The notes under the pieces were generated by a model. It was not told the origin of the DNA. It searched no databases and saw only the letters and a list, made by a program, of their open reading frames with translations. DNA of 64,000 bases. Origin: Phenylobacterium sp. (GTDB lineage: Bacteria > Pseudomonadota > Alphaproteobacteria > Caulobacterales > Caulobacteraceae). A program made the position numbers and the translations under genes. Of this stretch, positions 8,614 to 17,660 are shown piece after piece. The stretch spans positions 62,001 to 126,000 of the forward strand of contig NZ_JAUXSP010000009.1 in NCBI RefSeq assembly GCF_030679875.1, read 5' to 3'. Each line of letters starts with the position of its first letter. The first letter of the stretch is position 1.

Positions 8614-8881
8614 GGCCATCCTCCGTGTTCAGGGCCTGTGGAATGAAGGCGGCGACCACCGCCTGACCGTTCGCCTTGCGCGACAGGGCCGCGGCCAGGC
8701 GTTCGCCTGAGACCCGCTCCCCCTCCGCCTCCAGCCGGGCGACATCGCGCTCCTGGGTCAGGACGGCGATCTGAGCCTCGCGGACCTGCCCCCCGTCCCG
8801 GCGGCCGGCCACATAGAGCGACAGGGCCGAGGCCGCCAGCGCCCCAGCCGCGACGGCCGTCACAATGGCTCGGATGCTCAT
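8504..8881 (-). CDS. Probable inner-membrane spanin (Rz-like)
   Basis: A 125-residue protein with an N-terminal membrane anchor (about residues 5-26) and then a helical, charged coiled-coil stretch (QVREAQIAVLTQERDVARLEAEGERVSGERL in outline). This is the layout of an i-spanin. ATG 8881 shares one base with the stop of the M15 peptidase gene (TGATG), so the lysis genes are coupled. The 3' end contains the start of the lipoprotein gene at 8613. Downstream residues lack a known catalytic motif. Alternative: a phage structural or chaperone protein with a membrane anchor. Confidence 0.6.
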   Translation of the reverse strand: MSIRAIVTAVAAGALAASALSLYVAGRRDGGQVREAQIAVLTQERDVARLEAEGERVSGERLAAALSRKANGQAVVAAFIPQALNTEDGHEILAADRAARLFDADRRLCQAAPDLTGCPAAGPGG

Positions 8882-9312
8882 CAGCTCAGTCCCCGCGCGT
8901 AGCCCTGGCCCGGCCGCCAGGTCAGCACCTCGCGCCGCCAGTGTCCGCCCAGCCCCAGATGAACCCAGGCACCGGCTTCCTCGATCAGCTGGTCGAAGGC
9001 CAGGTCCGAGGCCGCGATCGCCCGGCACACCGCCAGCGGCGAGCCGAACCTGGGGCAGATGAAGTCGGCCGCCTCCCCCCGCATATGGGCGCTGCTGGCC
9101 GAACCCCCGACGGCGCGGTTCACCGCCGGGGAGCGATAGCCGCTGGTGATCAGGATGGGCTTGTCGCCCAACAGGGTGCGAACCTGTTCCAACACCTGCG
9201 CTGTGGCGCGCAAGCGCGCCAGCACGGCAGGCGGCGGACGATTGTCCAGGCCCCGCTGCTGGGTGGCGGTCATCTCCTCCAGGGAAAAGTGCGCCGACAG
9301 CCAGGTCGTCAT
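8881..9312 (-). CDS. Peptidase M15 family endolysin (D-Ala-D-Ala carboxypeptidase type)
   Basis: A 143-residue zinc peptidase of the M15_3 type. It starts MTTWLSAHFSLEEMT, which is typical, and carries the metal site SAHMRGEAADF (His...Asp, about residues 85-95) and the terminal His in WVHLGLGG. These enzymes cleave peptide cross-links in peptidoglycan and serve as endolysins in many alphaproteobacterial phages and gene transfer agents. A GGAGG sits 6 nt before ATG 9312. It is followed immediately by the spanin-like genes, giving an endolysin-spanin lysis cassette. There is no signal peptide, so release would need the holin, of which only a C-terminal fragment remains at 9347. Confidence 0.85.
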   Translation of the reverse strand: MTTWLSAHFSLEEMTATQQRGLDNRPPPAVLARLRATAQVLEQVRTLLGDKPILITSGYRSPAVNRAVGGSASSAHMRGEAADFICPRFGSPLAVCRAIAASDLAFDQLIEEAGAWVHLGLGGHWRREVLTWRPGQGYARGLS

Positions 9313-9346
9313 GGCCAGCCTCCATGTCTTGAATGAGAGATGTCTG

Positions 9347-10360
9347 TCAGGCCCGGTCCCGGCGACCAGCCGCCACCAGCTTGGCCCAGTCGGTGACCGT
9401 GGCGCCGGCCAGGTAGAGCGTGCCCAGGACCACATTGGCCCCGATCAGGGCCAGACCCAGCCACTTCAGGGCGACGGGATCTTCCAGCCGCAGGACGATG
9501 GCCCCGAGCAGGGTGAAATTGGCCCCGCAGGCCCCGTAGGTGAAGATGCGGCGATAGAGCCAGGCCGTATGCACCGCCAGGGCTGGATCATGCGGAACCC
9601 GGCCCACGCGGCCTGCGCTCTGCGCCTGACCCAGCAGCCCGGCATAGTAGGCGCCGGGCGCGGCCGCGTCGAAGTCCACCAGGTATTCCGAGGCGAAGCG
9701 GGCCTCGCCCTCCTCCTTCGACCCGGTCTCGGCGACCAGCTCGGCCCGCTCCCGGGCCAGCTGGGCGGACGTGAAAACCCCGGTCTCCGTCGCCGGCGAG
9801 CGCAGGGTGAACCAGGCCTTGTCCCGGGTCCGGGCCTCAAAGGCGCGCACCGCATGATTGCGCCCCCGCGGCGTCCACAGAAACACCGCCCAGCCGCCAT
9901 TCTCCGCCAGGATCGGCCGGATATAGGTCCAGGCCTCCGGCTTGGCGAGCGACCACTCCGAGAACACCACGCCGACCGGCGGCGCCCCGACCAGGCTGTC
10001 ATAATTGTCCGAGCCCAGCACCTGCCAGACCGAGCCATTGGCCAGGCGAATACTCATGTCCCCATCGCGGACGCTGGCGCGTATCGCCGGGGGAAAGGCC
10101 TCGTCGATCCGCCTCTGGCCCGTGTGCGGGTTCACCGCTTCCCAGATCGCCTTCCGCGCCTGGGCGGCCTCTGGCAGCAGGTGCCAATAGACGCCGGGCT
10201 TCTGGATGGCGCTCACCGCCGCCCAGTTCAGCGCCACGTCATCCTTGCCCCACCGCCGGTGCGCCGCCACATCGGCCCGCAGGCCGCCGTCCTCAAGATA
10301 GCGCCAGAGTTGCGTCTGATAGGGTCTTGGCCGCCAGCCGGCGGGAAGCTCGATCTCCAT
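9347..10360 (-). pseudogene. Large terminase N-terminal half fused to holin-like membrane tail (deletion remnant)
   Basis: The 337-residue frame is two unrelated parts. Residues 1 to about 268 are a large-terminase ATPase: WRPRPYQTQLWRYLEDGG, a Walker A-like HRRWGKDD, a Walker B region PVGVVFSEWS, and TPRGRNHAV. The homologous text runs through PHDPALAVHTAW, where normal terminases continue into the RNase H-like nuclease domain. From about residue 269 the sequence becomes a two-helix membrane protein (YGACGANFTLLGAIVLRLED, then LALIGANVVLGTLYLAGATV) resembling a holin or holin-associated tail. The simplest reading is an in-frame deletion between terminase and lysis genes, with the join near 9555, that removed the portal, capsid and tail genes. 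It cannot package DNA. Confidence 0.8.
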
Positions 10361-10362
10361 GC

Positions 10363-10599
10363 TCAGCGACCAGACAGGTCGGGCTCGTCCCAGCCGAGCC
10401 TGCGGATCGTCACGGTCAGCCGGCCCTCGGCCTCAGGCGTCTTGGCCTTGCCCTGGGCCCGGTCCAGCACCTCGCGGATGGCGGCGATGCGGGCGGTGTC
10501 GCTGGTCTTGTCGCCCCTCATCAGAGCCTCCAGCGTCTCCACCGCCAGGGGGGCCAGCGCCTTGACCGCGCGGCCGGGATCCTTGGGTCGCCCCGCCAT
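10363..10599 (-). CDS. Candidate small terminase or adjacent phage protein
   Basis: A 78-residue protein starting at ATG 10599 behind GGAGG (8 nt). It reads MAGRPKDPGRAVKALAPLAV, then ETLEALMRGDKTSDTARIAAIREVLDRAQGKAK: a basic N terminus followed by two helices. This resembles short DNA-binding proteins encoded just upstream of large terminases. It ends 2 bp before the terminase start, as expected for a terminase pair. Assignment rests on position and this helix pattern. It may survive intact although its partner is truncated. Confidence 0.55.
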   Translation of the reverse strand: MAGRPKDPGRAVKALAPLAVETLEALMRGDKTSDTARIAAIREVLDRAQGKAKTPEAEGRLTVTIRRLGWDEPDLSGR

Positions 10600-10619
10600 C
10601 GGCGCCGCCTCCGTCTTGA

Positions 10620-10866
10620 ACAAGTCGCACCGATACAGTCTGGGTCGTTCCGCCCCGCGCCGGCCTTGGCCTCCCGAGAGGCGCGCCCGCAGGGCTCGAA
10701 GCCCTGGACCAGATCGGCCGGCGCGAGGCTCCTGCGACGCAGGGGAAAGTCGCCGCAATACACACAGCGCTCCAGGGCCTCGCCGCCCCGGGGAGGGACA
10801 AGGGGGCGAAGGCCGTCCAGCCGCGCGCACGTCCAGCCGGGCTCAGCCGCCGAACACGCACGTCAT
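10620..10866 (-). pseudogene. Possible frameshifted cysteine-rich phage ORF
   Basis: Between 10855 and 10640 the minus strand has an open frame with strongly coding-like third positions and several Cys (WTCARLDGLRPLV, then ERCVYCGDFPLRRR). It has no usable start: the only ATG (10866) runs MTCVFGG into a stop. Removing one base near 10848 would join MTCVFG to the good frame. It could be a zinc-ribbon phage protein broken by a one-base insertion, or a sequencing error. No family recognised. Confidence 0.3.
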
Positions 10867-10973
10867 CTGTTGAAGATCTGCAGGTGCGGGCCAGGCCCGC
10901 CGCGGCGTCCCCCGCGTCTCAGACGCAAGAACGACCCATAGCCAAAACCTACCACATTCCCGCGGGCGTGCAA

Positions 10974-10988
10974 GAACAATTCAGGAAC
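10974..10988 (-). promoter_or_regulatory. LexA (SOS) box of the alphaproteobacterial type
   Basis: GAAC at 10974-10977 and GAAC at 10985-10988 are separated by exactly 7 nt, which reads GTTC-N7-GTTC on the minus strand. That direct-repeat form is the established LexA operator of Caulobacter and other alphaproteobacteria. It lies upstream of the leftward phage remnant (first ORF about 10866) and also 64 bp before hicA on the plus strand, so either or both may be SOS controlled. Confidence 0.55.
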
Positions 10989-11052
10989 ATATGCGGGGTT
11001 TCGCCCCGTCAGGTTTCGGCGCCAAAGTGTGGACAGTGCCGGAGGGACTCGC

Positions 11053-11244
11053 GTGCCGACCTACTACGCTGACCTCGTCAAAATCATGCTCGCCCATGGT
11101 TGCCAGCAGGTTCCCGGCGGCAAGGGAAGCCATGAGAAATGGCGCAGCCCCATCAACGGCCGTACGGTTACGGTCCCTCGCTCCAAGAGCCGTCACACCG
11201 CCAATGAGGTTTTGAAGCAACTCGGTATTGGAAAGCGGTTCTAA
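11053..11244 (+). CDS. hicA: HicA family mRNA interferase toxin
   Basis: A 63-residue HicA-like toxin, a small dsRBD-fold RNase that cleaves mRNA. The sequence has the family hallmarks: an N-terminal helix DLVKIMLAHG, the catalytic His segment GGKGSHEKWRSP, and the end HTANEVLKQLGI. GTG 11053 is preceded by GGAGGG at 8 nt. Unusually the likely antitoxin (DUF1902) is not downstream but on the opposite strand, converging on this gene, with only 46 bp between the stops. Confidence 0.85.
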   Translation: MPTYYADLVKIMLAHGCQQVPGGKGSHEKWRSPINGRTVTVPRSKSRHTANEVLKQLGIGKRF

Positions 11245-11247
11245 AAA

Positions 11248-11288
11248 CCTGATTCAAAAGATCAGACATTCCATCTGATCGCATCAGG
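11248..11288. terminator. Nested hairpin between convergent hicA and DUF1902 genes
   Basis: An inner stem GATCAGA/TCTGATC (11260-11266 with 11274-11280) lies inside an outer pair CCTGAT/ATCAGG (11248-11253 with 11283-11288). Its place between two converging stops suggests a bidirectional transcription end. Neither strand has a long T tract. Confidence 0.55.
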
Positions 11289-11290
11289 CT

Positions 11291-11518
11291 CTAGGCGACG
11301 GCGAGATCCCGCCGAGAGGACACATCGAATTGGATGCTCACCGAGGTGTTGTGCAGGTCTGTATTGGCCGCCAGCATTTCCGGGGCGAGCGACATCATCA
11401 GGCCTTCAAACTCAGCCAGGGTGTCGGCCTCGATCACAAGCCCCGGAATGTCGCTCTGCGAAACCCAGACCGAGGCCTCGGCATCCCAGCGGGCTTTCAC
11501 GAAGAAGGTTGCGGTCAC
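11291..11518 (-). CDS. DUF1902 (HicB-like) candidate antitoxin
   Basis: A 75-residue protein of the DUF1902 type: TATFFVKARWDAEASVWVSQSDIPGLVIEADTL, then FEGLMMSLAPEML. The beta-rich fold with the W-x-A-x-S-D-I-P-G-L motif is that of HicB-like antitoxins, which bind and inhibit HicA. No DNA-binding tail is visible, so autoregulation is not obvious. It converges with hicA rather than sharing its operon, so the two must be expressed from separate promoters. Pairing is inferred from adjacency and family. Confidence 0.75.
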   Translation of the reverse strand: MTATFFVKARWDAEASVWVSQSDIPGLVIEADTLAEFEGLMMSLAPEMLAANTDLHNTSVSIQFDVSSRRDLAVA

Positions 11519-11596
11519 GTTGTGCTCTCACAGTTGCCGCCAATGTGGTGATGGCCGCGGGGCCCTGTCAATGGAACAGTCAGAAAAGAGCCCGCC

Positions 11597-11633
11597 ATAG
11601 AGTTTCCCGTTCTGCGCGATCACTTCTATCAAT
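11597..11633 (+). promoter_or_regulatory. Possible OxyR-type site upstream of katG
   Basis: The spacing ATAG-N7-CGTT-N7-ATCA-N7-CAAT reproduces the four-element OxyR pattern (ATAG-N7-CTAT-N7-ATAG-N7-CTAT) with 11 of 16 positions matching. It lies about 65 bp before the katG start, and katG is an OxyR target in Caulobacter. The match is suggestive only. Confidence 0.35.
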
Positions 11634-11684
11634 TATCCAGGCGCCACAACCTTGGCCTACAGTCCTCCAAACACTCATACGTGA

Positions 11685-13952
<2,268 letters not shown>

Positions 13953-13960
13953 GCCTGTCC

Positions 13961-13994
13961 CCCGCCGTGACGCCCCCAAGGGCGTTGCGGCGGG
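13961..13994 (+). terminator. Hairpin downstream of katG
   Basis: CCCGCCG-tg-ACGCCC (13961-13975) pairs with GGGCGT-tg-CGGCGGG (13980-13994) around a 4-nt loop, giving 13 paired bases with one internal TG/TG mismatch. It begins 8 bp after the katG stop. There is no T tract, so it may act as a 3' stabiliser or a Rho-assisted end. Confidence 0.55.
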
Positions 13995-14074
13995 TGGGTT
14001 CCGTCACGCGCCCACAGCGCAACCGGCCCGCCTGCGACACGTTGAGGCTGTCCCGCAACATACGGAGCCTCCTG

Positions 14075-14473
14075 ATGAAACTTTCCAAAGGCACGCTGGT
14101 GGCCGTCGTCGACGGCGAGAAGCTGGTCCTCTTCGAGAATGTCGGGGCTCAGGAGATCGACCTGAAGGCCAAGGCGATCCCCGAAATCCCGGAGCGGGTC
14201 TCCGGCGCGCCGGGCCGCAATTCTGGCGGCGCCAATCCCGACAATGACACCCAGGCCGAGGATGGCTTCGCCATGGGCGTGGCCGACGCGCTCAACCACA
14301 TGGTCCTGACCCACAGGACCGAGGCCCTGCTGGTCATCGCCGCGCCCAAGACGCTCGGCCAGCTTCGCAAGGGCTGGCACAAGGAGACCGAGGCCCGCCT
14401 GGTGGGCGAGATCGCCAAGGACCTCACCGGCCACACCTCAGACCAGATCGCCGCGGCCATCGACAAGGCCTGA
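14075..14473 (+). CDS. Host attachment protein family (eRF1-like fold)
   Basis: A 132-residue cytosolic protein of the family annotated as required for attachment to host cells. The sequence begins KLSKGTLVAVVDGEKLVLFENVG, continues FAMGVADALNHMVL, and ends with LVIAAPKTLGQLRKGWHKETEARLVGEIAKDLTGHT. The helix-turn LVIAAPKTLGxLR is the family's best conserved part. The name comes from work in plant-associated bacteria, and the fold relates to release-factor-like domains; the actual role here is unknown. A GGAG element stands about 9 nt upstream. Confidence 0.85.
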   Translation: MKLSKGTLVAVVDGEKLVLFENVGAQEIDLKAKAIPEIPERVSGAPGRNSGGANPDNDTQAEDGFAMGVADALNHMVLTHRTEALLVIAAPKTLGQLRKGWHKETEARLVGEIAKDLTGHTSDQIAAAIDKA

Positions 14474-14518
14474 CCCTTCGATCCGAGGCGGGGCGATCCG
14501 TCGCTCCGCCGCCCGGTC

Positions 14519-14967
14519 TCAGCCGGCGCCCCGCGCCGCATAGGCGCCCATCAGCCGGCCATAGTCAGCAGGCTGCGGAAAACCCTCAAACCCCTCCACC
14601 GCCGTCGTGCTCACCCAGGGCAGCTTTTCGGCCGTCATGGTCTCCATGAACGGCTCCAGCCCCGACGAATCATCGAACAGCGTCACGCGCACATTGACGA
14701 ACAGGTCAGCGCCCTCGGGCCGCGTGAACATCCAGCTCATGCAGTGCGGGCAGTAGAAGTGCCGCGTCGCCCCATGCAGCCCCCCGATCACCGGCTCGCC
14801 CGTCGTGACCTCGAAGTCCGCAGCGGCGAACAGCGCGCTCAACGAAAACGCACTCCCCGTCATCTGCTGACACCCCCGGCAATGGCAGGCCATGGTCACC
14901 TTCGGCGCCGCCACCGCCCGAAACCGCACCTGCCGCACCGGCAGCCGCCTTCGCGTTCGTCTGACAT
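14519..14967 (-). pseudogene. GFA-family (glutathione-dependent formaldehyde-activating-like) gene with frameshift
   Basis: From ATG 14967 the frame reads MSDEREGGCRCG, a normal GFA start with its first Cys pair. It then slips into the wrong frame, while the overlapping frame continues as VRFRAVAAPKVTMACHCRGCQQMTGSAF and runs to a normal end at 14519. Adding one base near 14932 restores a full-length CENP-V/GFA protein with all zinc cysteines (CRCG, CHCRGC, YCPHC). Either the gene is newly broken or the sequence has an error. An intact GFA relative is encoded at 62284-62751. Confidence 0.8.
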
Positions 14968-15106
14968 CGCGTCTACTCCGCAGCGATCTGCGCGCCCTGG
15001 GCCTGGACCCGGTGCGCGCCATACTAGGTGATAAGCGCCTAAACCTCCGGGCGAAAGCGCCGGAGCAGGCCTCGGATCGGCGTAGCGGCGGCGTGTGGCG
15101 CGCGTC

Positions 15107-15874
15107 TCAGGCCGAGCCCAATTCAGCGCGAAACCGCGCCACCCATGCCTGATTGGTGTCGTCCGCCATCTTCCGCAGGCTTGGCGAAACACGATCAGCC
15201 GCCGCCGGGTCCAGTCCCAACGGGGTCAGTATGCGGCGCAGGGCGCCTTGAGGCTCGCTGGAAAGCTGGTCGTATGAGATCGCAATCGGCGCGATGGCCT
15301 CACGCGCAAACCACGCACTCCAGGCCTTGTCATAGTCGACCATCGTATCGACCCAGGCCCGCAGCCCTTTGCCGTCATATTCAGGTTCGCGCCCCGGTCC
15401 CGTCCGCTCCACGTCCGAGCCATCTGCCGCCACATGCCAAAGGCCGGTCTGCTCGGCCTTCATGCAGGACACGGCCTGTTCAACCTTGTCGGCTCTCGAG
15501 AGGTGGATGAACAGGGTGCGCCCGAAGACGTGCTCAAACTGGCCTCGGTCCGTCGTTTCATCCGGGCAGAGCAACGCCAGGCTTGAAAAGAAAAAATCGA
15601 AGCTGGGCCGCTGCAGGCGCAGTCCGAAGACGCCGTTTTCGCTGCGCCCGCGCAACAGGGCCGCCTGAATACAGGCCTCGACAATCTCATGCTCCGAGGC
15701 GGCGCCTTCCTGATCAACGCCGAGCCTCCTCGTCCATTCACCCAAGGACGGCTCATGAAAATAGGAGGCGGGATTTCCTGCTACGCCGGTCTCAGCCAAG
15801 AGCCGACACAGGAGCGTGCTGCCGCTGCGAGGAGCGGTGCAGATCATGTAGGCGGCGTAGTCCGCTATGAGCAT
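15107..15874 (-). CDS. Stf0 family sulfotransferase
   Basis: A 255-residue sulfotransferase of the Stf0 type (trehalose 2-sulfotransferase relatives). The 5'-phosphosulfate loop is ICTAPRSGSTLLCRLL near the N terminus. ASYFHEPSLGEW and the later FIHLSRADKVEQAVSCMKAEQTGLWH give the second phosphate-binding region (R-x-x-K-x-x-Q-A-x-S). Stf0 enzymes transfer sulfate from PAPS to a carbohydrate hydroxyl. The donor can be supplied by CysD/CysNC encoded at 57063-59908. No membrane anchor is visible. The acceptor is unknown. Confidence 0.85.
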   Translation of the reverse strand: MLIADYAAYMICTAPRSGSTLLCRLLAETGVAGNPASYFHEPSLGEWTRRLGVDQEGAASEHEIVEACIQAALLRGRSENGVFGLRLQRPSFDFFFSSLALLCPDETTDRGQFEHVFGRTLFIHLSRADKVEQAVSCMKAEQTGLWHVAADGSDVERTGPGREPEYDGKGLRAWVDTMVDYDKAWSAWFAREAIAPIAISYDQLSSEPQGALRRILTPLGLDPAAADRVSPSLRKMADDTNQAWVARFRAELGSA

Positions 15875-15973
15875 TCCGATAGCGCCTCTTCATGACGGGC
15901 CATGCGCAGTCGTCCCCTTTGCACCGCCCGCACGGCCAGGTACATTTCATGAACACTCGGGCAGAGCAAGGCG

Positions 15974-16660
15974 ATGGCGCACAATTGGATGATCGCGGAG
16001 CGGGAGTATGCTCGGCAAGAGACCCGCCGTGGACGACGCCACGCCTACGAACATCTGGACCCCGGGACCACCGCCCTTGTCGTCATCGACATGGTCCCCT
16101 TCTTCGCCGAGGCCAACCTCCATTGCCGCGACGCCATCGCGCCGATCAACAGCCTGGCCGCAACGCTACGCGAGGCGGGCGGGCTCGTCGCCTGGGTCCT
16201 GCCGGACGAAGCCGAGCCGCCTACGCCCCACGCCATCGAGTTCTATGGAGCCCAGATCGCCCAGGTCTTCGGCGCCTCAGGTGGCCAGGGCGCCCCGCGC
16301 GACCGGCTGTGTCCGGAGCTCACCTTCATGGAGGGCGAAATCGTCACCGAGAAGTCTGCCGCCAGCGCCTTCTTTCCCGGCCGTTGCGACCTGCATGACC
16401 GGCTGATCGCCCGTGGGATCGAGACCGTGATCATCACCGGCACGGTGACCAATGTGTGCTGCGAAAGCTCCGCCCGCGACGCCTCCACCCTCGGCTACCG
16501 GGTCATCTTCGCCGCCGACGCCACCGCCACGGTCACCGACGCCGCCCACAACGCCGCCCTCTACACCATCTACCGCTCATTCGGAGACGTCCGCCCGACC
16601 GCTGAAATCCTCGATCTCATCGCAGCCGGGTCCGTACGCGCGGAAACGGTCCATGGCTGA
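15974..16660 (+). CDS. Isochorismatase-like cysteine hydrolase
   Basis: A 228-residue member of the isochorismatase superfamily. The catalytic triad is visible: Asp in TALVVIDMVPFF (about residue 39), Lys in IVTEKSAASAFF, and the nucleophile in TNVCCESSARDA (about residue 160), with the usual cis-peptide TGTVTNVC just before it. Such enzymes hydrolyse isochorismate, N-carbamoyl compounds, biuret or nicotinamide; the substrate cannot be assigned. It appears to be a single gene, divergent from the sulfotransferase. Confidence 0.9.
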   Translation: MAHNWMIAEREYARQETRRGRRHAYEHLDPGTTALVVIDMVPFFAEANLHCRDAIAPINSLAATLREAGGLVAWVLPDEAEPPTPHAIEFYGAQIAQVFGASGGQGAPRDRLCPELTFMEGEIVTEKSAASAFFPGRCDLHDRLIARGIETVIITGTVTNVCCESSARDASTLGYRVIFAADATATVTDAAHNAALYTIYRSFGDVRPTAEILDLIAAGSVRAETVHG

Positions 16661-16875
16661 TCCCGGCGGCGGCCAGATCTTTCAGGCCCGACTCTTGGCC
16701 ACAACCACACACCTCCGCCGCGCTCGGCGCAGAGCCGGTGACGGTCACCCCCACCACCAACCCCGGCTATGCCGCCACAACCTTGACACTGCAGACCCCA
16801 AAGCCGTGGCACGCCGCCACACGACAGCGTCAACCTTGGCCGCATGGCTCAAGGCGTCGACCTTGGCATAGCCTC

Positions 16876-17454
16876 TCACGCCCCCTCCCCCGCCAGCACA
16901 TCCAGCGCCACCGAAACCAGCGCCTCGATACGGCCCACCTCCCGTTCGCTGGCCACGGCTTCCCGGGGCGTCAGTTCCTGGCCGCAGACCAGGTCGCAGG
17001 CGCTGACCAAATCAGCCTGGTCCCACAGCCGCGAGCGCATCGCCGCCAGCCGCGCGGCCGCCTGGGCCGAGCCTTCGGCGGCCATCAGTAGCACCTCTTC
17101 CCGCGCCCCTGGGCCGCTCGGTCCGCCGCCGCCCGGCCGTACGTCGAGGGTCGAGCGGATCGCCCCCGCCCGCGAGGCCCGGCGATAAAGCGCGCCGTAG
17201 CGCTCCCCGGCCGACTTCTGCGCCGCGCTGATCCGGCCCTTGCGCGCCAGCCAGTCGAGCCCCGTCTGCCGGCGATAGGGCTGACCCACCGATGGGGGGC
17301 CTTCAAAGGCCGCGCCGCGGGCCTCCGACAGGCCCACGGTCTCGGCCACGCCGTCGGCCACCGCCGCAGCTTCGGTCCGGTCCCTGGTCCGGGTCTCCAG
17401 GGCCCGCAGCCGGGCCCGCGTCCGGGCGGCGGGATCAAACACCGCCCCCCTCAT
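16876..17454 (-). CDS. DUF6456-like regulatory protein
   Basis: A 192-residue protein. The central segment TGLDWLARKGRISAAQKSAGERYGALYRRA fits the DUF6456 pattern (xPLxWLARR...ISxAQxxAGERLRxDxxRA). The C-terminal part has the matching helical region (SACDLVCGQELTPREAVASEREVGRIEALVSVALDVLA). The ATG at 17454 overlaps the upstream stop as ATGA. DUF6456-like proteins occur in alphaproteobacterial phage and gene-transfer-agent regulation, but I recall this only in general terms. It is the last gene of a three-gene leftward operon divergent from an XRE/S24 repressor. Confidence 0.65.
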   Translation of the reverse strand: MRGAVFDPAARTRARLRALETRTRDRTEAAAVADGVAETVGLSEARGAAFEGPPSVGQPYRRQTGLDWLARKGRISAAQKSAGERYGALYRRASRAGAIRSTLDVRPGGGGPSGPGAREEVLLMAAEGSAQAAARLAAMRSRLWDQADLVSACDLVCGQELTPREAVASEREVGRIEALVSVALDVLAGEGA

Positions 17455-17660
17455 GGCCGCCCCCGGAAGACCACCGCATCGGCCAGCCGGTAGACCGCCT
17501 CGCTGGCGGCCCGCTCGCCTTCCAGAATCACCAGGCCCGCGGCCGTATGGGCCAGCAGTTCCTTCAGGAACTGCGCCCTGTCCCCGGGCGTGCGACGGCC
17601 CAGCGCTTGGGCCACCACGGCGCCGGCGTCCCGGGGCGCCTCCCCCATTCCGACGCTCAT
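17451..17660 (-). CDS. Small protein of the repressor-divergent operon
   Basis: A 69-residue ORF. ATG 17660 overlaps the stop of the upstream gene and its own stop overlaps the next start, both as ATGA, which fixes the start. The sequence is helical (DAGAVVAQALGRRTPGDRAQFLKELLAHTAAGLVILEGERAASEAVYRLADAVV) with no recognised domain. Tight coupling on both sides indicates a real gene co-expressed with the DUF6456-like protein. Function unknown. Confidence 0.65.
   Translation of the reverse strand: MSVGMGEAPRDAGAVVAQALGRRTPGDRAQFLKELLAHTAAGLVILEGERAASEAVYRLADAVVFRGRP

Noticed and set aside
10629..10640. TACAGTCTG near the phage remnant as a fourth repressor operator
   Set aside because: The partner half-site is missing at the 7-nt distance.
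16570..16845. A 91-residue minus-strand ORF overlapping the isochorismatase-like gene
   Set aside because: Glycine/tryptophan-rich shadow without a domain; most of it is antisense to a clear enzyme gene.
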